A DNA stretch of 64,000 nt from Massilia violaceinigra (lineage in GTDB: Bacteria > Pseudomonadota > Gammaproteobacteria > Burkholderiales > Burkholderiaceae_D). Of this stretch, positions 17,189-26,350 are shown in pieces. Each line of letters opens with the position of its first letter. Position 1 is the stretch's first letter. Where the stretch lies: NCBI RefSeq assembly GCF_002752675.1, contig NZ_CP024608.1:3720001-3784000 (forward strand), given 5' to 3'. A model generated the notes under the pieces. It made no database searches. It was not told the DNA's origin and saw only the letters and a program-made list of their open reading frames with translations. The position numbers and the translations under genes are program-made.

Positions 17189-17223
17189 ACGATAGTTCAC
17201 GCGTCATTACGTATCGATTACCG
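17189..17223 (-). promoter_or_regulatory. Putative direct-repeat operator and -10 box upstream of the secreted-protein gene
   Basis: Minus strand: CGGTAAT-CGAT-ACGTAAT (17223 to 17206), 11 bp, then TATCGT (17194-17189). Orientation fits the minus-strand gene starting at 17065. The site also lies about 100 bases before the divergent propeller kinase gene. Confidence 0.55.
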
Positions 17224-17323
17224 ATACCTGTTTCGTTGTTGTTTTGGCACGCCCCTTGACTGCCTGTACAGAACAGGGCAAGGCTGCGATACTGGCGCGC
17301 TAGCCCCTCTTGCCGGTCCCCTT

Positions 17324-20300
17324 ATGTCTTCGTTGCGCTTGTCGCTCGCAGCCTTCCTGCTTTGCCTGCTGTGCCCCGTTGCATGGGCGGCGGCGCCGGA
17401 GCGGCTGCGCTTCGAGCAGCTCAACCCCGCGCTCGGCTTGCCGCAATCGTCGGTCACCGCCATGTTGCAAGACCGCGACGGCTTCATGTGGTTTGCCGGG
17501 CAGGGCGGCCTGACCCGCTACGACGGCTACCGTTTTCTCACCTTCCGTCACGACCCGACCGATGCGACCAGCATCTCGGATAATTCGGTGCAGGCGCTGC
17601 ACGAGGACCATGCCGGCCAGCTGTGGGTTGGCACGCGCAACGGCCTGCAGCGCTTCAATCCGCGCAGCGAAAACTTCAGCGCCTACCCGCCGCGCGACAG
17701 CAAAGCCGATTATCTCGACGTGCGCACCATCGCCAGCGATGGCAAGGGCACCCTGTGGATCACCACGCGCTCGGGCCTGGTGCGGCTGGACGGCGCCACT
17801 GGCCAGCTTGCGACCGAGCGTCACGATCCGGCCAATCCGCGCTCGCTGGGCGCGGACGATGTCACCGGCCTGGCGTTCGACGCCGCCGGCGGCCTGTGGA
17901 TCGGCACCCAGCAAGGCGTCGATTATCTGGCGCCGGGTACGCGCCATTTCACCCACTTCCGCATCGACGACAGCGCCGTGGATGCACTCAAGCGCAACGC
18001 GGTGCGTACGCTGAGAATCGACCGCGCCGGCACGCTGTGGGTCGGCACCGCCCTCGGCCTGGAAGCCTGGAAGATCGCGGCCGGTGCCCCCACCGCGCGG
18101 CGCCGCTTCGGCAGTGCCGAGGGCATCAACCCGGGCGCCGTCACCGCCCTGTTCGAGGATAGCCACGGAACCTTGTGGGCGGGGACCCAGACCGACGGCC
18201 TGAAACGCTGGGATGCCGGGGCCGGACGCTTCGCCGCGTTTGTCCACCAGAGCGGCGACCCGGCCAGCCTGGCGGATAACAACGTCGCCAGCCTGTTCGA
18301 AGACCGCGCCGGCATCCTGTGGGTCGGCACCTGGTTCGGCGGCACCAGCCGGGTCGACCTGAACGCGGGCGGCTTTCGCCATGTGCTCTCGGGCGCTTTA
18401 AGCAGTAACAAGATCAGCGCCATCCTCGGCGACGGCCCGCGCTCGCTGTGGCTGGCCACGTACGGCGGCGGCGTCAATCGCTACGATCTGCAAAGCGGCC
18501 AGACCACGGTGTATCGTCACGATGCGCGCGTGCCGCACAGCCTGAACGACAATCTGGTCACCGCGCTGGGACGCGATCGGCAGGGCCAGTTATGGGTCGG
18601 TACCCGCAACGGTGGCTTGAGCCGTTTCGATCCCGCCAGCGGGCGCTTTACGCCGCGCGCGTTCGCGACCGGGGACGCCTTGAGCGACTTCATTCAGGCG
18701 ATCGTGCCGGACCGCGCGGGCATGCTGTGGATCGCATCGCGCGGCGGCCTGCACCGGCTTGACCCGCGCACCAACCGGGCCACGACCTTCCGCCACGATG
18801 CCGCCATCGAGACCAGTGTGTCGGATAACTTCATCTGGGCGATCCTCGAAGACACGCGTGGCCACCTGTGGGTGGGAACGTCGAACGGACTTGACCTGTT
18901 CGATCCGGCAAGCGGACGTTTTCGCCATGCGCGCCACGACAGCCGTGACGCGGCCAGCCTGATTCACAATCGGGTCTCCTTCCTGCACGAAGCGGCCGAC
19001 GGCACGCTGTGGGTCGGCACCGGCGGTGGCCTGAGCCGGCTGGTGGCGGACAGCGGCGGCAAGCTGCAGTTCAAATCCTACGCGCGGCAGCAAGGGCTGG
19101 CCAATCCGGCGGTGGACGGAATTCTCGAAGACGACAATGGCCATCTGTGGATCAGCAGCGACGGCGGCATCGCCGACTTCGATCCGCGCAAGGAGACCTT
19201 CCGCAACTACACCAGCCGCGACGGCATGGCCGAGGGCGACTATTTCGTCGGCGCGGCCTGGCGCCAGCCGGATGGCGCCATGTTCTTCGGCAGCTTCAAT
19301 AACGGTTTCACGATGTTCGATCCGCGCGAGGTACGCGGCAACGACCGCGCGCCGCCGGTTGTGATTACCGATATCCAGATCTATAACCAGTCGGTGCGCA
19401 GCGGCCCGGCACCAAACGGCTTTGTGCTCGATGCGCCCATCCACCGTGCGCGCCGGGTGGTGCTGTCGCACACGCAGTCGGTGTTTTCGTTCGAGTTCGC
19501 GGCCCTGCATTTCGCCGACCCCCAGAGCAACCAGTACGCTTATCAGCTTGAAGGCGTCGACCGTTCCTGGGTGGCGACGGACGCGGGCAAGCGCTTTGCC
19601 ACCTACACCAATCTGGATCCGGGCAATTACGTTTTCCGGGTCAAGGCCAGCAACAAGGACGGCGTATGGAACGACGCCGGCGTGGCGCTGGCGATCACGA
19701 TCACGCCGCCGTTCTGGAAAACCTGGTGGTTCCGGCTCGCGGCGGGCCTGTTCGTGCTGGCGGGCGTCTACGCGGTGCACCGCATCCGGGTACGGGTTCT
19801 GCTCGGACAAAAGCGCGAACTGGCGCGCCAGGTGGCTGCATCGCTGCAGGGTTTGCAGAACGCGCAGCAGCAGTTGGTGCTGCATGAAAAAATGGCGTCG
19901 CTCGGCACCCTGAGTGCCGGCATCGCGCACGAAATCAATAACCCCAGCAACTTCGCCCATGCCGGTGCGCAGGTGCTGGCGACGGAGCTGGAGCGCTTCC
20001 GCGCGTTTTTGCTGGCGCTGGCCGGCACCGACGCCGACGCCGCGGTGACCGATAGCCTGAATGCCCGCATCGATGCGCTGATTCGCCAGAGCGCGACCAT
20101 CCTGGAAGGCACTTCGCGCATCCGCGACCTGGTGCGCGATCTTGGCACGTTCGCGCGGCCCGACGAAGGGGCGATGACGACCGCGCCCATCGGTCCCAAT
20201 CTTCTGGCGACGGTGCACCTGGTGCGCACCCTGTATGCCAGCGTGGCCGATATTACCTGCGTGCTGGCGGCCGACCCGCCGCTGGCATGCTGGCCGGCGC

Positions 20301-20644
20301 AGCTGAACCAGGTGTTCATGAACCTGATCGTCAATGCCTGCCACGCCATCGAAGACAAGCAGCAGCGCAGCGGCGACTTCACGCCCGGCGTGCTGGCCAT
20401 CAGCAGCCGGGCCGACGAGGCATCGCTGTACGTCGACTTCGAGGATAGCGGCAGCGGCATCGACCCGGCCGTCATCGACCATATCTACGAGCCGTTCTTC
20501 ACCACCAAGCCGACCGGGCAGGGCACCGGTCTTGGTCTGTCGATTTCGTTCGGCATCGTGGAGCGCCATGGCGGCAGCCTGACGGTGCGTTCAAAGCCGG
20601 GCCAGGGCAGCTGCTTCACGGTGAGGCTGCCGCTGCCCGCGTGA
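17324..20644 (+). CDS. Two-component-propeller sensor histidine kinase
   Basis: 1106 residues. A signal peptide (1-about 23) is followed by two seven-bladed Reg_prop beta-propellers, with repeated units such as LWVGTRNGLQRFNP, LWAGTQTDGLKRWD and LWVGTSNGLDLFDP spanning about 45-680. A Y_Y_Y domain (about 715-795, FEFAALHFADPQSNQYAYQLEG) and one membrane segment (about 803-822) come next. The cytoplasmic kinase has the H box at LSAGIAHEINNP (H869), N box NQVFMNLIVNACHAIED, and G boxes DSGSGID and GTGLGLS. It has no receiver of its own. Such hybrids in other bacteria sense polysaccharide fragments in the periplasm, so a link with the GH9 enzyme is plausible. Partner candidates are the receiver at 7467 or another regulator. 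Confidence 0.93.
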   Translation: MSSLRLSLAAFLLCLLCPVAWAAAPERLRFEQLNPALGLPQSSVTAMLQDRDGFMWFAGQGGLTRYDGYRFLTFRHDPTDATSISDNSVQALHEDHAGQLWVGTRNGLQRFNPRSENFSAYPPRDSKADYLDVRTIASDGKGTLWITTRSGLVRLDGATGQLATERHDPANPRSLGADDVTGLAFDAAGGLWIGTQQGVDYLAPGTRHFTHFRIDDSAVDALKRNAVRTLRIDRAGTLWVGTALGLEAWKIAAGAPTARRRFGSAEGINPGAVTALFEDSHGTLWAGTQTDGLKRWDAGAGRFAAFVHQSGDPASLADNNVASLFEDRAGILWVGTWFGGTSRVDLNAGGFRHVLSGALSSNKISAILGDGPRSLWLATYGGGVNRYDLQSGQTTVYRHDARVPHSLNDNLVTALGRDRQGQLWVGTRNGGLSRFDPASGRFTPRAFATGDALSDFIQAIVPDRAGMLWIASRGGLHRLDPRTNRATTFRHDAAIETSVSDNFIWAILEDTRGHLWVGTSNGLDLFDPASGRFRHARHDSRDAASLIHNRVSFLHEAADGTLWVGTGGGLSRLVADSGGKLQFKSYARQQGLANPAVDGILEDDNGHLWISSDGGIADFDPRKETFRNYTSRDGMAEGDYFVGAAWRQPDGAMFFGSFNNGFTMFDPREVRGNDRAPPVVITDIQIYNQSVRSGPAPNGFVLDAPIHRARRVVLSHTQSVFSFEFAALHFADPQSNQYAYQLEGVDRSWVATDAGKRFATYTNLDPGNYVFRVKASNKDGVWNDAGVALAITITPPFWKTWWFRLAAGLFVLAGVYAVHRIRVRVLLGQKRELARQVAASLQGLQNAQQQLVLHEKMASLGTLSAGIAHEINNPSNFAHAGAQVLATELERFRAFLLALAGTDADAAVTDSLNARIDALIRQSATILEGTSRIRDLVRDLGTFARPDEGAMTTAPIGPNLLATVHLVRTLYASVADITCVLAADPPLACWPAQLNQVFMNLIVNACHAIEDKQQRSGDFTPGVLAISSRADEASLYVDFEDSGSGIDPAVIDHIYEPFFTTKPTGQGTGLGLSISFGIVERHGGSLTVRSKPGQGSCFTVRLPLPA

Positions 20645-20653
20645 TGCCGGCGC

Positions 20654-21838
20654 TTACTGCGCGCGTAGCAGATACGGCGAGAGCGTTACCGTGGCATTGT
20701 TGGCGGCGCCGCGATGGTTTTCATAGGTGCGGCCACGTTCGATGGTGTAGAACGAGTCGACGTAGTCGTCATCGTTGCTGAACCAGCCTGCGGGCATGGC
20801 TTGCAGGATCGCCGTGGCGACCTGGCCGATCACCGCGTAGGAGGGCGCAAACACGCCGAGGATCGCGCTGACGCTTTGCGACAGGGCCACCGCCAGGTCC
20901 TTGTAGTTGGTGTTGTCGTCATGCTCGAACAGCTGGATGTTGGCCGCGCCGTAGCGGTAGCTGCTCCAGAAAACCATGATCTGGTTCGGCGTGTAGGCGG
21001 TGCCGGCGTAGTCGAGGTAGGGCATGTCGACCACGCTCAATTCGGCCTTGGCCTGGTCGGGCTGCACGCCGGAGACGATGGCAAACACTTCGGCCGCCCC
21101 CGACACCCAGCTCTCCTGGCTGTTGGCCAGGCTGACGCGGTCGAGGCGGGTGGTGTCGATATCGCCGGCGGCCATGCTGGAAGCGGTCTTGGGCGCTATT
21201 TTTGGCGGCGCCGATTGCAGGCCGGCGGCGCGCAGGCTGCGGTTCACGTAGGCCATCCCGGCACGCATGTCTTCGCGCGCGTTGATGCCGACGATCAGGA
21301 CCGGCGTGGCGGGCGGCGTGCGCGCATCGAGCAGCTGCACCTGGCCCAGTTGGTCGAAGGCTTCCACGTCGCTCCATTCGGAGCGCTTGCCTGCCGGCGC
21401 GTAGGCGACCAGCAGCTTGCTCATGTCGGGCCGTGCGGCGGCGTCCTGGCCGCGTGGCACGTAGAGCCGCACTTCGAGCAGGTTTTTGGAGTCGCGCGCG
21501 ATGGCCTTGTGCTCGCGCACGCGCTGGTCGAGAAAGCGCAGCTTGTCGGCGCTGGCCCTGGTCTGCGCGCTCGGCTGGCGCACGTCGTCGAGCAGGGTGT
21601 CGAGCATGACCGCCTTGTCCTCGCCGGCGAGTCGCTTGTCCAGTGCCCTCGCGAACTGGGGGTCGCCCAGCATGCGCGCCACGTTCCAGGCGCTGTAACG
21701 CTTGGCCTGGTCGACCAGTGCGGTCTGGCCGCCACGCGGTTCGTGGTAGTCGGCGCTCAAGCGGTCGCCTGCGATGACGGGCGCGCTTGCGCTTCCCGCC
21801 AGGACGATGGTGAGTAATGCCTTTTGAATAAACTGCAT
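20654..21838 (-). CDS. Exported protein of unknown function
   Basis: 394 residues with a signal peptide (1-about 23, APVIAG). The mature part has a helical N-terminal half (LDTLLDDVRQPSAQTRASADKLRFL) and a C-terminal half with LSVVDMPYLDYAGTAYTPNQIM and acidic FSNDDDYVDSFYTIERG. I see no catalytic motif and cannot name the family; a DUF3103-like relation is possible but not shown. The ATG at 21838 has GGAGAG upstream. It is convergent with the propeller kinase (9 bases between stops). A palindrome at 21869 lies 30 bases before the start. Confidence 0.75.
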   Translation of the reverse strand: MQFIQKALLTIVLAGSASAPVIAGDRLSADYHEPRGGQTALVDQAKRYSAWNVARMLGDPQFARALDKRLAGEDKAVMLDTLLDDVRQPSAQTRASADKLRFLDQRVREHKAIARDSKNLLEVRLYVPRGQDAAARPDMSKLLVAYAPAGKRSEWSDVEAFDQLGQVQLLDARTPPATPVLIVGINAREDMRAGMAYVNRSLRAAGLQSAPPKIAPKTASSMAAGDIDTTRLDRVSLANSQESWVSGAAEVFAIVSGVQPDQAKAELSVVDMPYLDYAGTAYTPNQIMVFWSSYRYGAANIQLFEHDDNTNYKDLAVALSQSVSAILGVFAPSYAVIGQVATAILQAMPAGWFSNDDDYVDSFYTIERGRTYENHRGAANNATVTLSPYLLRAQ

Positions 21839-21868
21839 GCCTGCTCTCCGTTTCTTGTTGTTGAAGGG

Positions 21869-21884
21869 TGCTGTAAATACAGCA
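21869..21884. promoter_or_regulatory. Palindromic operator candidate upstream of the 20654-21838 gene
   Basis: TGCTGTA-AA-TACAGCA is a perfect 7-bp inverted repeat with a 2-bp centre, 30 bases upstream of the start codon. The symmetry suits a dimeric repressor or activator. The binder is unknown. Confidence 0.4.
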
Positions 21885-21952
21885 TCGACAACATTAGCAT
21901 TGGACGCGCAGGCTGACGCGCAGTTTTTTCCGTCTGTATTTGATCCGTAAGC

Positions 21953-23395
21953 TCAGGCGGCCGAATCGAAACAAATCACGACCCTGAGGCCAGGTCCCGC
22001 GCTGGCGCTTGCCAGTGAAACCACGGCGTGGTGCTGGGCCGCTACCTCGCGCACGATGGACAGGCCAAGGCCGGTGCCCCCAGGGTTGGTTTCGAGCGCG
22101 CCCGACGAACGGTAAAAGGGCGTAAAGACCTTTTCGCGCTCGTCGTCGGCGATGCCGCAGCCGCTGTCCTCGACGTCGAGTTGAACTTTGAGGCCGTCAA
22201 CCCTGACCCGCAGCGCCACTTTGCCGCCCGCCGGCGTGTAGCGGATGGCATTGTCGACCAGATTGGTCACCAGTTCATGCAGCATGAGTTCCTGGCCATC
22301 GACCAGCGCTTCATCGGCCGCGTCGAGCGACAGGTCGATCTGTTTTTGCACGGCCGGCAGCGCCATTTCCAGCCCGACCTGGCGCACGATGGCGGTGAGC
22401 GAGACCGGCGCCATGCCGGCCGCCTCGCTGCCATGCTCGACGCGCGCCAGCGTGAGCAGGCGGTTGGCCAGGTGGACGGTGGCGTCCGTTGTGGCGGCGA
22501 TCGAGCGGACGATCTCGCGCATGGCGTCCGGGTCGTTTTCGCGCAGCGCCAGTTCGGCCTGGGTCTTGAGCACCGTGAGCGGGGTGCGCAACTGGTGCGA
22601 GGCGTCGGCGATGAAACGGCGCTGGCTGGCGATCAGGTTGTGCATGCGCGACATGGTGCCGTTCATGGCAGCCACCAGCGGGCGCACTTCCTTGTGTACC
22701 AATGCCTGGTCGACGTCGGACAGGTCGTTCAGGGCGCGGTTCTCGACTTCGATTTTCAGGCGCATCAGGGGGCGCAAGACCAGGCGCACCGCAAACCACA
22801 CCAGCGAGGCGACCGCCAGCACCATCACCGCCTGGCGCAGCAGGGTGTCGACCAGGATCTTGCGCGACAGGCCGCGGCGCGCGTCGAGCGTTTCGCCGAC
22901 CTGGATCAGGGCGATGCCGCGCATCGAATCGTCGTACACCGGCTGCAGCAGGGCGGCGATGCGAACCTGCTCGCCGTTGTAGTCGGCGTGGTAGAAGCGC
23001 ACCAGCGCCGGATAGGCTTCCGAACGCGGCACATTGGCCGGCACCGGCGGCAGGTCGTCGAAGCCGGACACGGTTTCGCCGTCGATGCCGCTGACCTTGT
23101 AGTAAATGCGGCCCAGGGTATCGGTCTCGAAGCTGTCGAGGGCGACGTAGGGTACGTCGGCCACCACCTTGCCATCCTTGATGGCGACCCGCTCGGCCAG
23201 CGCGCGGGTGGACGCCAGCAGCGAGCGGTCGTAGGCCATGTCGGCCGCGTCGAGGGCGTTGTCGTACACCGATACCGCGTTCAGGGCGACCAGCAGCACC
23301 AGGGGAATGAGCAGCCAGCGCAGCAACTGGCTGCGCAGGCTGCCCAGGGGCGCGGCGCCGAACTTGCTGCGCATGGTGGCGTACAACGGGGCCAT
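21953..23395 (-). CDS. Sensor histidine kinase, TctE/QseC type
   Basis: 480 residues. Two membrane segments (about 22-44 and 186-208) flank a periplasmic 2CSK_N-like sensor domain. A HAMP-like linker, HisKA (FIADASHQLRTPLTVLK, H267), N box (LVTNLVDNAIRYTPAGG) and G boxes (DSGCGI, GGTGLGLSIV) follow. It should phosphorylate the response regulator just upstream; the start at 23395 is one base beyond that regulator's stop, so translation is coupled. The TctDE family typically controls carboxylate-uptake genes, which fits the porin and Bug genes transcribed divergently next door. An alternative start at M8 is possible. Confidence 0.92.
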   Translation of the reverse strand: MAPLYATMRSKFGAAPLGSLRSQLLRWLLIPLVLLVALNAVSVYDNALDAADMAYDRSLLASTRALAERVAIKDGKVVADVPYVALDSFETDTLGRIYYKVSGIDGETVSGFDDLPPVPANVPRSEAYPALVRFYHADYNGEQVRIAALLQPVYDDSMRGIALIQVGETLDARRGLSRKILVDTLLRQAVMVLAVASLVWFAVRLVLRPLMRLKIEVENRALNDLSDVDQALVHKEVRPLVAAMNGTMSRMHNLIASQRRFIADASHQLRTPLTVLKTQAELALRENDPDAMREIVRSIAATTDATVHLANRLLTLARVEHGSEAAGMAPVSLTAIVRQVGLEMALPAVQKQIDLSLDAADEALVDGQELMLHELVTNLVDNAIRYTPAGGKVALRVRVDGLKVQLDVEDSGCGIADDEREKVFTPFYRSSGALETNPGGTGLGLSIVREVAAQHHAVVSLASASAGPGLRVVICFDSAA

Positions 23396-23396
23396 C

Positions 23397-24092
23397 TCAG
23401 GAGGTGGCCTCGCGCGGCTGCAGCAGGTAGCCGATGCCGCGCAGGGTGGTGATGGCGGCGGCGCCCTCCTGCACGCGTTCGAGCTTCTTGCGCACGCGGT
23501 GGATGTACAGCTCGATGGCATCGAGGTTGGCGTCGTCTTCGAGCGCAAAGACTTCGTCGAACAGCTTTTCCTTCGATACCGCGCGGCCCGGCCGGGTAAT
23601 CAGGGCTTCGAGCACCGCGTGTTCGCGCGGGGTGAGGGCCAGCGCCGCGCCGCCGTAAGAAAACATGCGCGTCACGGTGTCGAAACTGAGCGCGCCGCAC
23701 TGGTGCACCAGAGCTTCGCTGCCCTGGCTGCGGCGCAGCAGCGCCTTGACCCGCGCTTCGAGTTCGGTCAGTTCGAACGGCTTGGCCAGATAGTCGTCGG
23801 CGCCCAGGTTCAGGCCCTGGACCCGCTCTTCCAGGCCGCCGCGCGCGGTGAGGATCATCACCGGCGTCTTGGCGCGCGCGCCGCCCCGGGCGCGCAGGCG
23901 GCGCAGCACATCGAGGCCGTCCATCTTGGGCAGGGTCAGGTCGAGGATGACGAGCGCGTAGTCCTGCGTGTGCAGCAGGGCGTCGGCGTCGGCGCCGTTG
24001 ACGGCGCATTCGACGGTCAGGTGGGCGTCGCGCAGGGCCTTGGAAAGCCAGTGCGACAGTTCGATGTGGTCTTCAACCAGGAGTATTCGCAT
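23397..24092 (-). CDS. Response regulator, OmpR family (TctD/QseB type)
   Basis: 231 residues. The receiver domain has acidic residues E7-D8, phospho-acceptor D51 (VILDLTLPKMDG), conserved Thr (MILTARGG) and Lys (DYLAKPF). The C-terminal winged helix (about 128-225) includes LTPREHAVLEALITRPGRAV and RKKLE. It is the first gene of the regulator-kinase pair and lies divergent from the porin gene across about 150 bases, the likely target promoter. Confidence 0.94.
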   Translation of the reverse strand: MRILLVEDHIELSHWLSKALRDAHLTVECAVNGADADALLHTQDYALVILDLTLPKMDGLDVLRRLRARGGARAKTPVMILTARGGLEERVQGLNLGADDYLAKPFELTELEARVKALLRRSQGSEALVHQCGALSFDTVTRMFSYGGAALALTPREHAVLEALITRPGRAVSKEKLFDEVFALEDDANLDAIELYIHRVRKKLERVQEGAAAITTLRGIGYLLQPREATS

Positions 24093-24245
24093 CGGGGCAG
24101 TGTAGCCCTAAGCGCGCAAAAAAGCTTGACCGGTGTGGTCCGGCCGGTACAGATGAGCACTGAAAGCCAATTGAAAGGATGGCGAACATATAGTGGGACC
24201 CGAAGCACCCGTCATACATAAAACATAAAAACTCAGGAGACAAGA

Positions 24246-25310
24246 ATGAAACCATCCGTGCTTACGCTCGCGCTGGCGGCCGCCCTGTCGGCAGCCGGCG
24301 CCGCCCAGGCCCAGTCCAGCGTGCAAATTTATGGCCTGATCGACGCTGGCGTCGATTACACCACCAACACCAACGCTGCCGGTGACAATGCCACCCGTGT
24401 CATCTCGGGCGGCAAGAACACCTCGCGCTGGGGCTTGCGTGGCAACGAAGACCTGGGTGGCGGCCTGAAAGCCGTTTTTGGCCTGGAAGGCGGCATCCTG
24501 ATGGATACCGGCGCGGCCGACGGCGCGCTGTTCAAGCGCCAGGCGTTCGTGGGCCTGGACGGCAGCTTCGGACGCGTGGTGGTAGGACGTTCGTTCACCA
24601 CCACCTACGACTTCGTGATCCTGTTCGACCCGCTCGGCTATGCGCCGAACTATTCGTGGGCGACTTCGTCGAACGCCACCGGTTCGTCCAAATACGGCAT
24701 GACGACCGCCTTCGACAACCTGATCAAGTACTCGGGCAAGGCCGGCGACTTCAAATACGGCGCCAGCATCGGCCTGGGCGAGCAGGCAGGCAGCAGCGCC
24801 GACAGCCGCAAATATGCGGTGGCCGGCTCCTGGACCCGCGGCAGCTTTGCGGCGATGGCGGCGTACGAGCAAATCAACGCCAATACCTTGGCCGGCACCG
24901 GCCGGCGCGACGAAACCACGGCCTTTCACGCGGCGGTCGACTACAAGAACAGCCTGTTCCGCCTGACCGGCGGCGTGCGCGACTACACGCTGGAAGCCGC
25001 CAAGGCAGCCACGCCGGACGTACGCGCCACCACCTGGTGGGGCGGCGCCAGCTACTTCGTCACGCCGGTGGTGACCCTGACCGGCGCCGTCTACTACGTC
25101 AACGTCAAGAACGTGGCCGCCAGGACGGACGCCGATCCGGTCATGTACGTGGCGCGCGGCCTGTATGCGCTGTCCAAACGCACCGACCTGTATGTGGCCG
25201 CGGCGTACGCCAAGGCCGACAACGGCAAGCTGGTGGGACTGTCGCGCGACGATGCGGGCTTCGGCACGACGCAAAAAGGACTCACGGCCGGTATCCAGCA
25301 TCGCTTCTGA
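24246..25310 (+). CDS. General porin, Gram-negative (Burkholderiales type)
   Basis: 354 residues. Signal peptide MKPSVLTLALAAALSAAGAAQAQ, then SSVQIYGLIDAGVDY, the standard opening of trimeric 16-strand porins of this order. Next come RWGLRGNEDLGGGLKAVFGLEGG (in short stretches) and the RQAFVGLDGSFGRVVVGR strand pair, ending in HRF with the C-terminal Phe used by the BAM complex. It admits small hydrophilic solutes through the outer membrane, probably the substrate taken up by the transport genes downstream. AGGAGAC precedes the start. Confidence 0.95.
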   Translation: MKPSVLTLALAAALSAAGAAQAQSSVQIYGLIDAGVDYTTNTNAAGDNATRVISGGKNTSRWGLRGNEDLGGGLKAVFGLEGGILMDTGAADGALFKRQAFVGLDGSFGRVVVGRSFTTTYDFVILFDPLGYAPNYSWATSSNATGSSKYGMTTAFDNLIKYSGKAGDFKYGASIGLGEQAGSSADSRKYAVAGSWTRGSFAAMAAYEQINANTLAGTGRRDETTAFHAAVDYKNSLFRLTGGVRDYTLEAAKAATPDVRATTWWGGASYFVTPVVTLTGAVYYVNVKNVAARTDADPVMYVARGLYALSKRTDLYVAAAYAKADNGKLVGLSRDDAGFGTTQKGLTAGIQHRF

Positions 25311-25380
25311 TGCGTATTGCATGACTGACGGGGCTATCATGGTTATTCGATCGCCGCGCCCGACTGGAGAAGCCACCGCC

Positions 25381-26325
25381 ATGAAAACCCTGCTTTCCAC
25401 CCTGATCGCCTGCGCCGCCCTGCATGCCGCGGCCGCCGAGTGCATCGTGCCGTCCAAGCCGGGCGGCGCGATGGACCTGACCTGCAAGCTGGCGCGCGAA
25501 GGACTCAAGGGCGAAGCCGGCGCGCCGGCCCTGCGCCTGTCGTACCTGCCGGGCGGGATCGGCGCGGTTGCCTGGCATTCCATGGCGGCCCAGCGCGGCA
25601 GCGAGAAGGACACCCTGGTCGCGTTTTCGGGTGGTTCGCTGCTCAATCTCGCGCAGGGAAAATTCGGCAAGGCCAGCGCGAACGACGTGCGGTGGGTTGC
25701 CGCCCTGGGCGCCGACTACGGCATGATCGCCGTGCGCTCGGATTCGGCCTTCCGCAACCTGGCCGACTTGCTGGACGCCCTGAGGCGGCAGCCGGAAAAG
25801 GTGCTGATCGGCGTGTCCGGCACGATCGGCAGCCAGGACTGGATGAAGATGGCACTGCTGGCCCGGGGCGCCGGGATCGATCCGAAGGTGCTGCGCTTCG
25901 TGGCACTGGAAGGCGGCGGCGAAGCCTTCACCGCGATGCACGCCAACCACGTGCAGGTGGTGTCGGGCGACGCCTCGGAAGCGACGCTGTATGCGGGCGC
26001 CGGCAAGGTGCGGGTGCTGGCCGTGCTGTCGGAGCAGCGTTTGCCCGGCGTGCTGTCGCTGGCGCCGACCGCGCGCGAGCAGGGCGTGGACGTGGTGTGG
26101 CCGATCATCCGCGGCGTGTGGATGGGGCCCAAGGTGGCGGACGCCGAATACCAGCGCTGGGTGGGCAGTTTCGATCGGATGACATCGAGCCCCGATTTTT
26201 CCCGCTTGCGGGCGGCGCACGGGCTGTATCCGTTCACGCTCACCGGACAGGCACTGACCGATTACATCCACAAGGCTGTCGCCGACTACAACCGGCAGGC
26301 CAGGCAATTCAAGCTGATTCGCTAA
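25381..26325 (+). CDS. Bug/TctC-family periplasmic binding protein
   Basis: 314 residues. A signal peptide (1-about 19) precedes a Bug-fold protein: ECIVPSKPGGAMDLTCKLA replaces the usual YPxRPI-VPFPAGG-D opening, and LSYLPGGIGAVAWHSM and VRWVAALGADYGMIAV follow the family. Bug proteins bind carboxylates such as citrate, tricarballylate or aromatic acids. No TctA/TctB membrane subunits are present, as for most orphan Bug proteins, so it may act as an extracytoplasmic sensor for the TctDE pair. The start at 25381 has TGGAGAAG upstream. It lies 25 bases before the ABC binding-protein gene. Confidence 0.88.
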   Translation: MKTLLSTLIACAALHAAAAECIVPSKPGGAMDLTCKLAREGLKGEAGAPALRLSYLPGGIGAVAWHSMAAQRGSEKDTLVAFSGGSLLNLAQGKFGKASANDVRWVAALGADYGMIAVRSDSAFRNLADLLDALRRQPEKVLIGVSGTIGSQDWMKMALLARGAGIDPKVLRFVALEGGGEAFTAMHANHVQVVSGDASEATLYAGAGKVRVLAVLSEQRLPGVLSLAPTAREQGVDVVWPIIRGVWMGPKVADAEYQRWVGSFDRMTSSPDFSRLRAAHGLYPFTLTGQALTDYIHKAVADYNRQARQFKLIR

Positions 26326-26350
26326 AACAAAACAACAATCTGGAGACAAT

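Noticed and set aside
24171..24194. TTGAAA and TATAGT as a promoter for the porin gene
   Set aside because: The spacing is only 12 bases, too short for a standard promoter.
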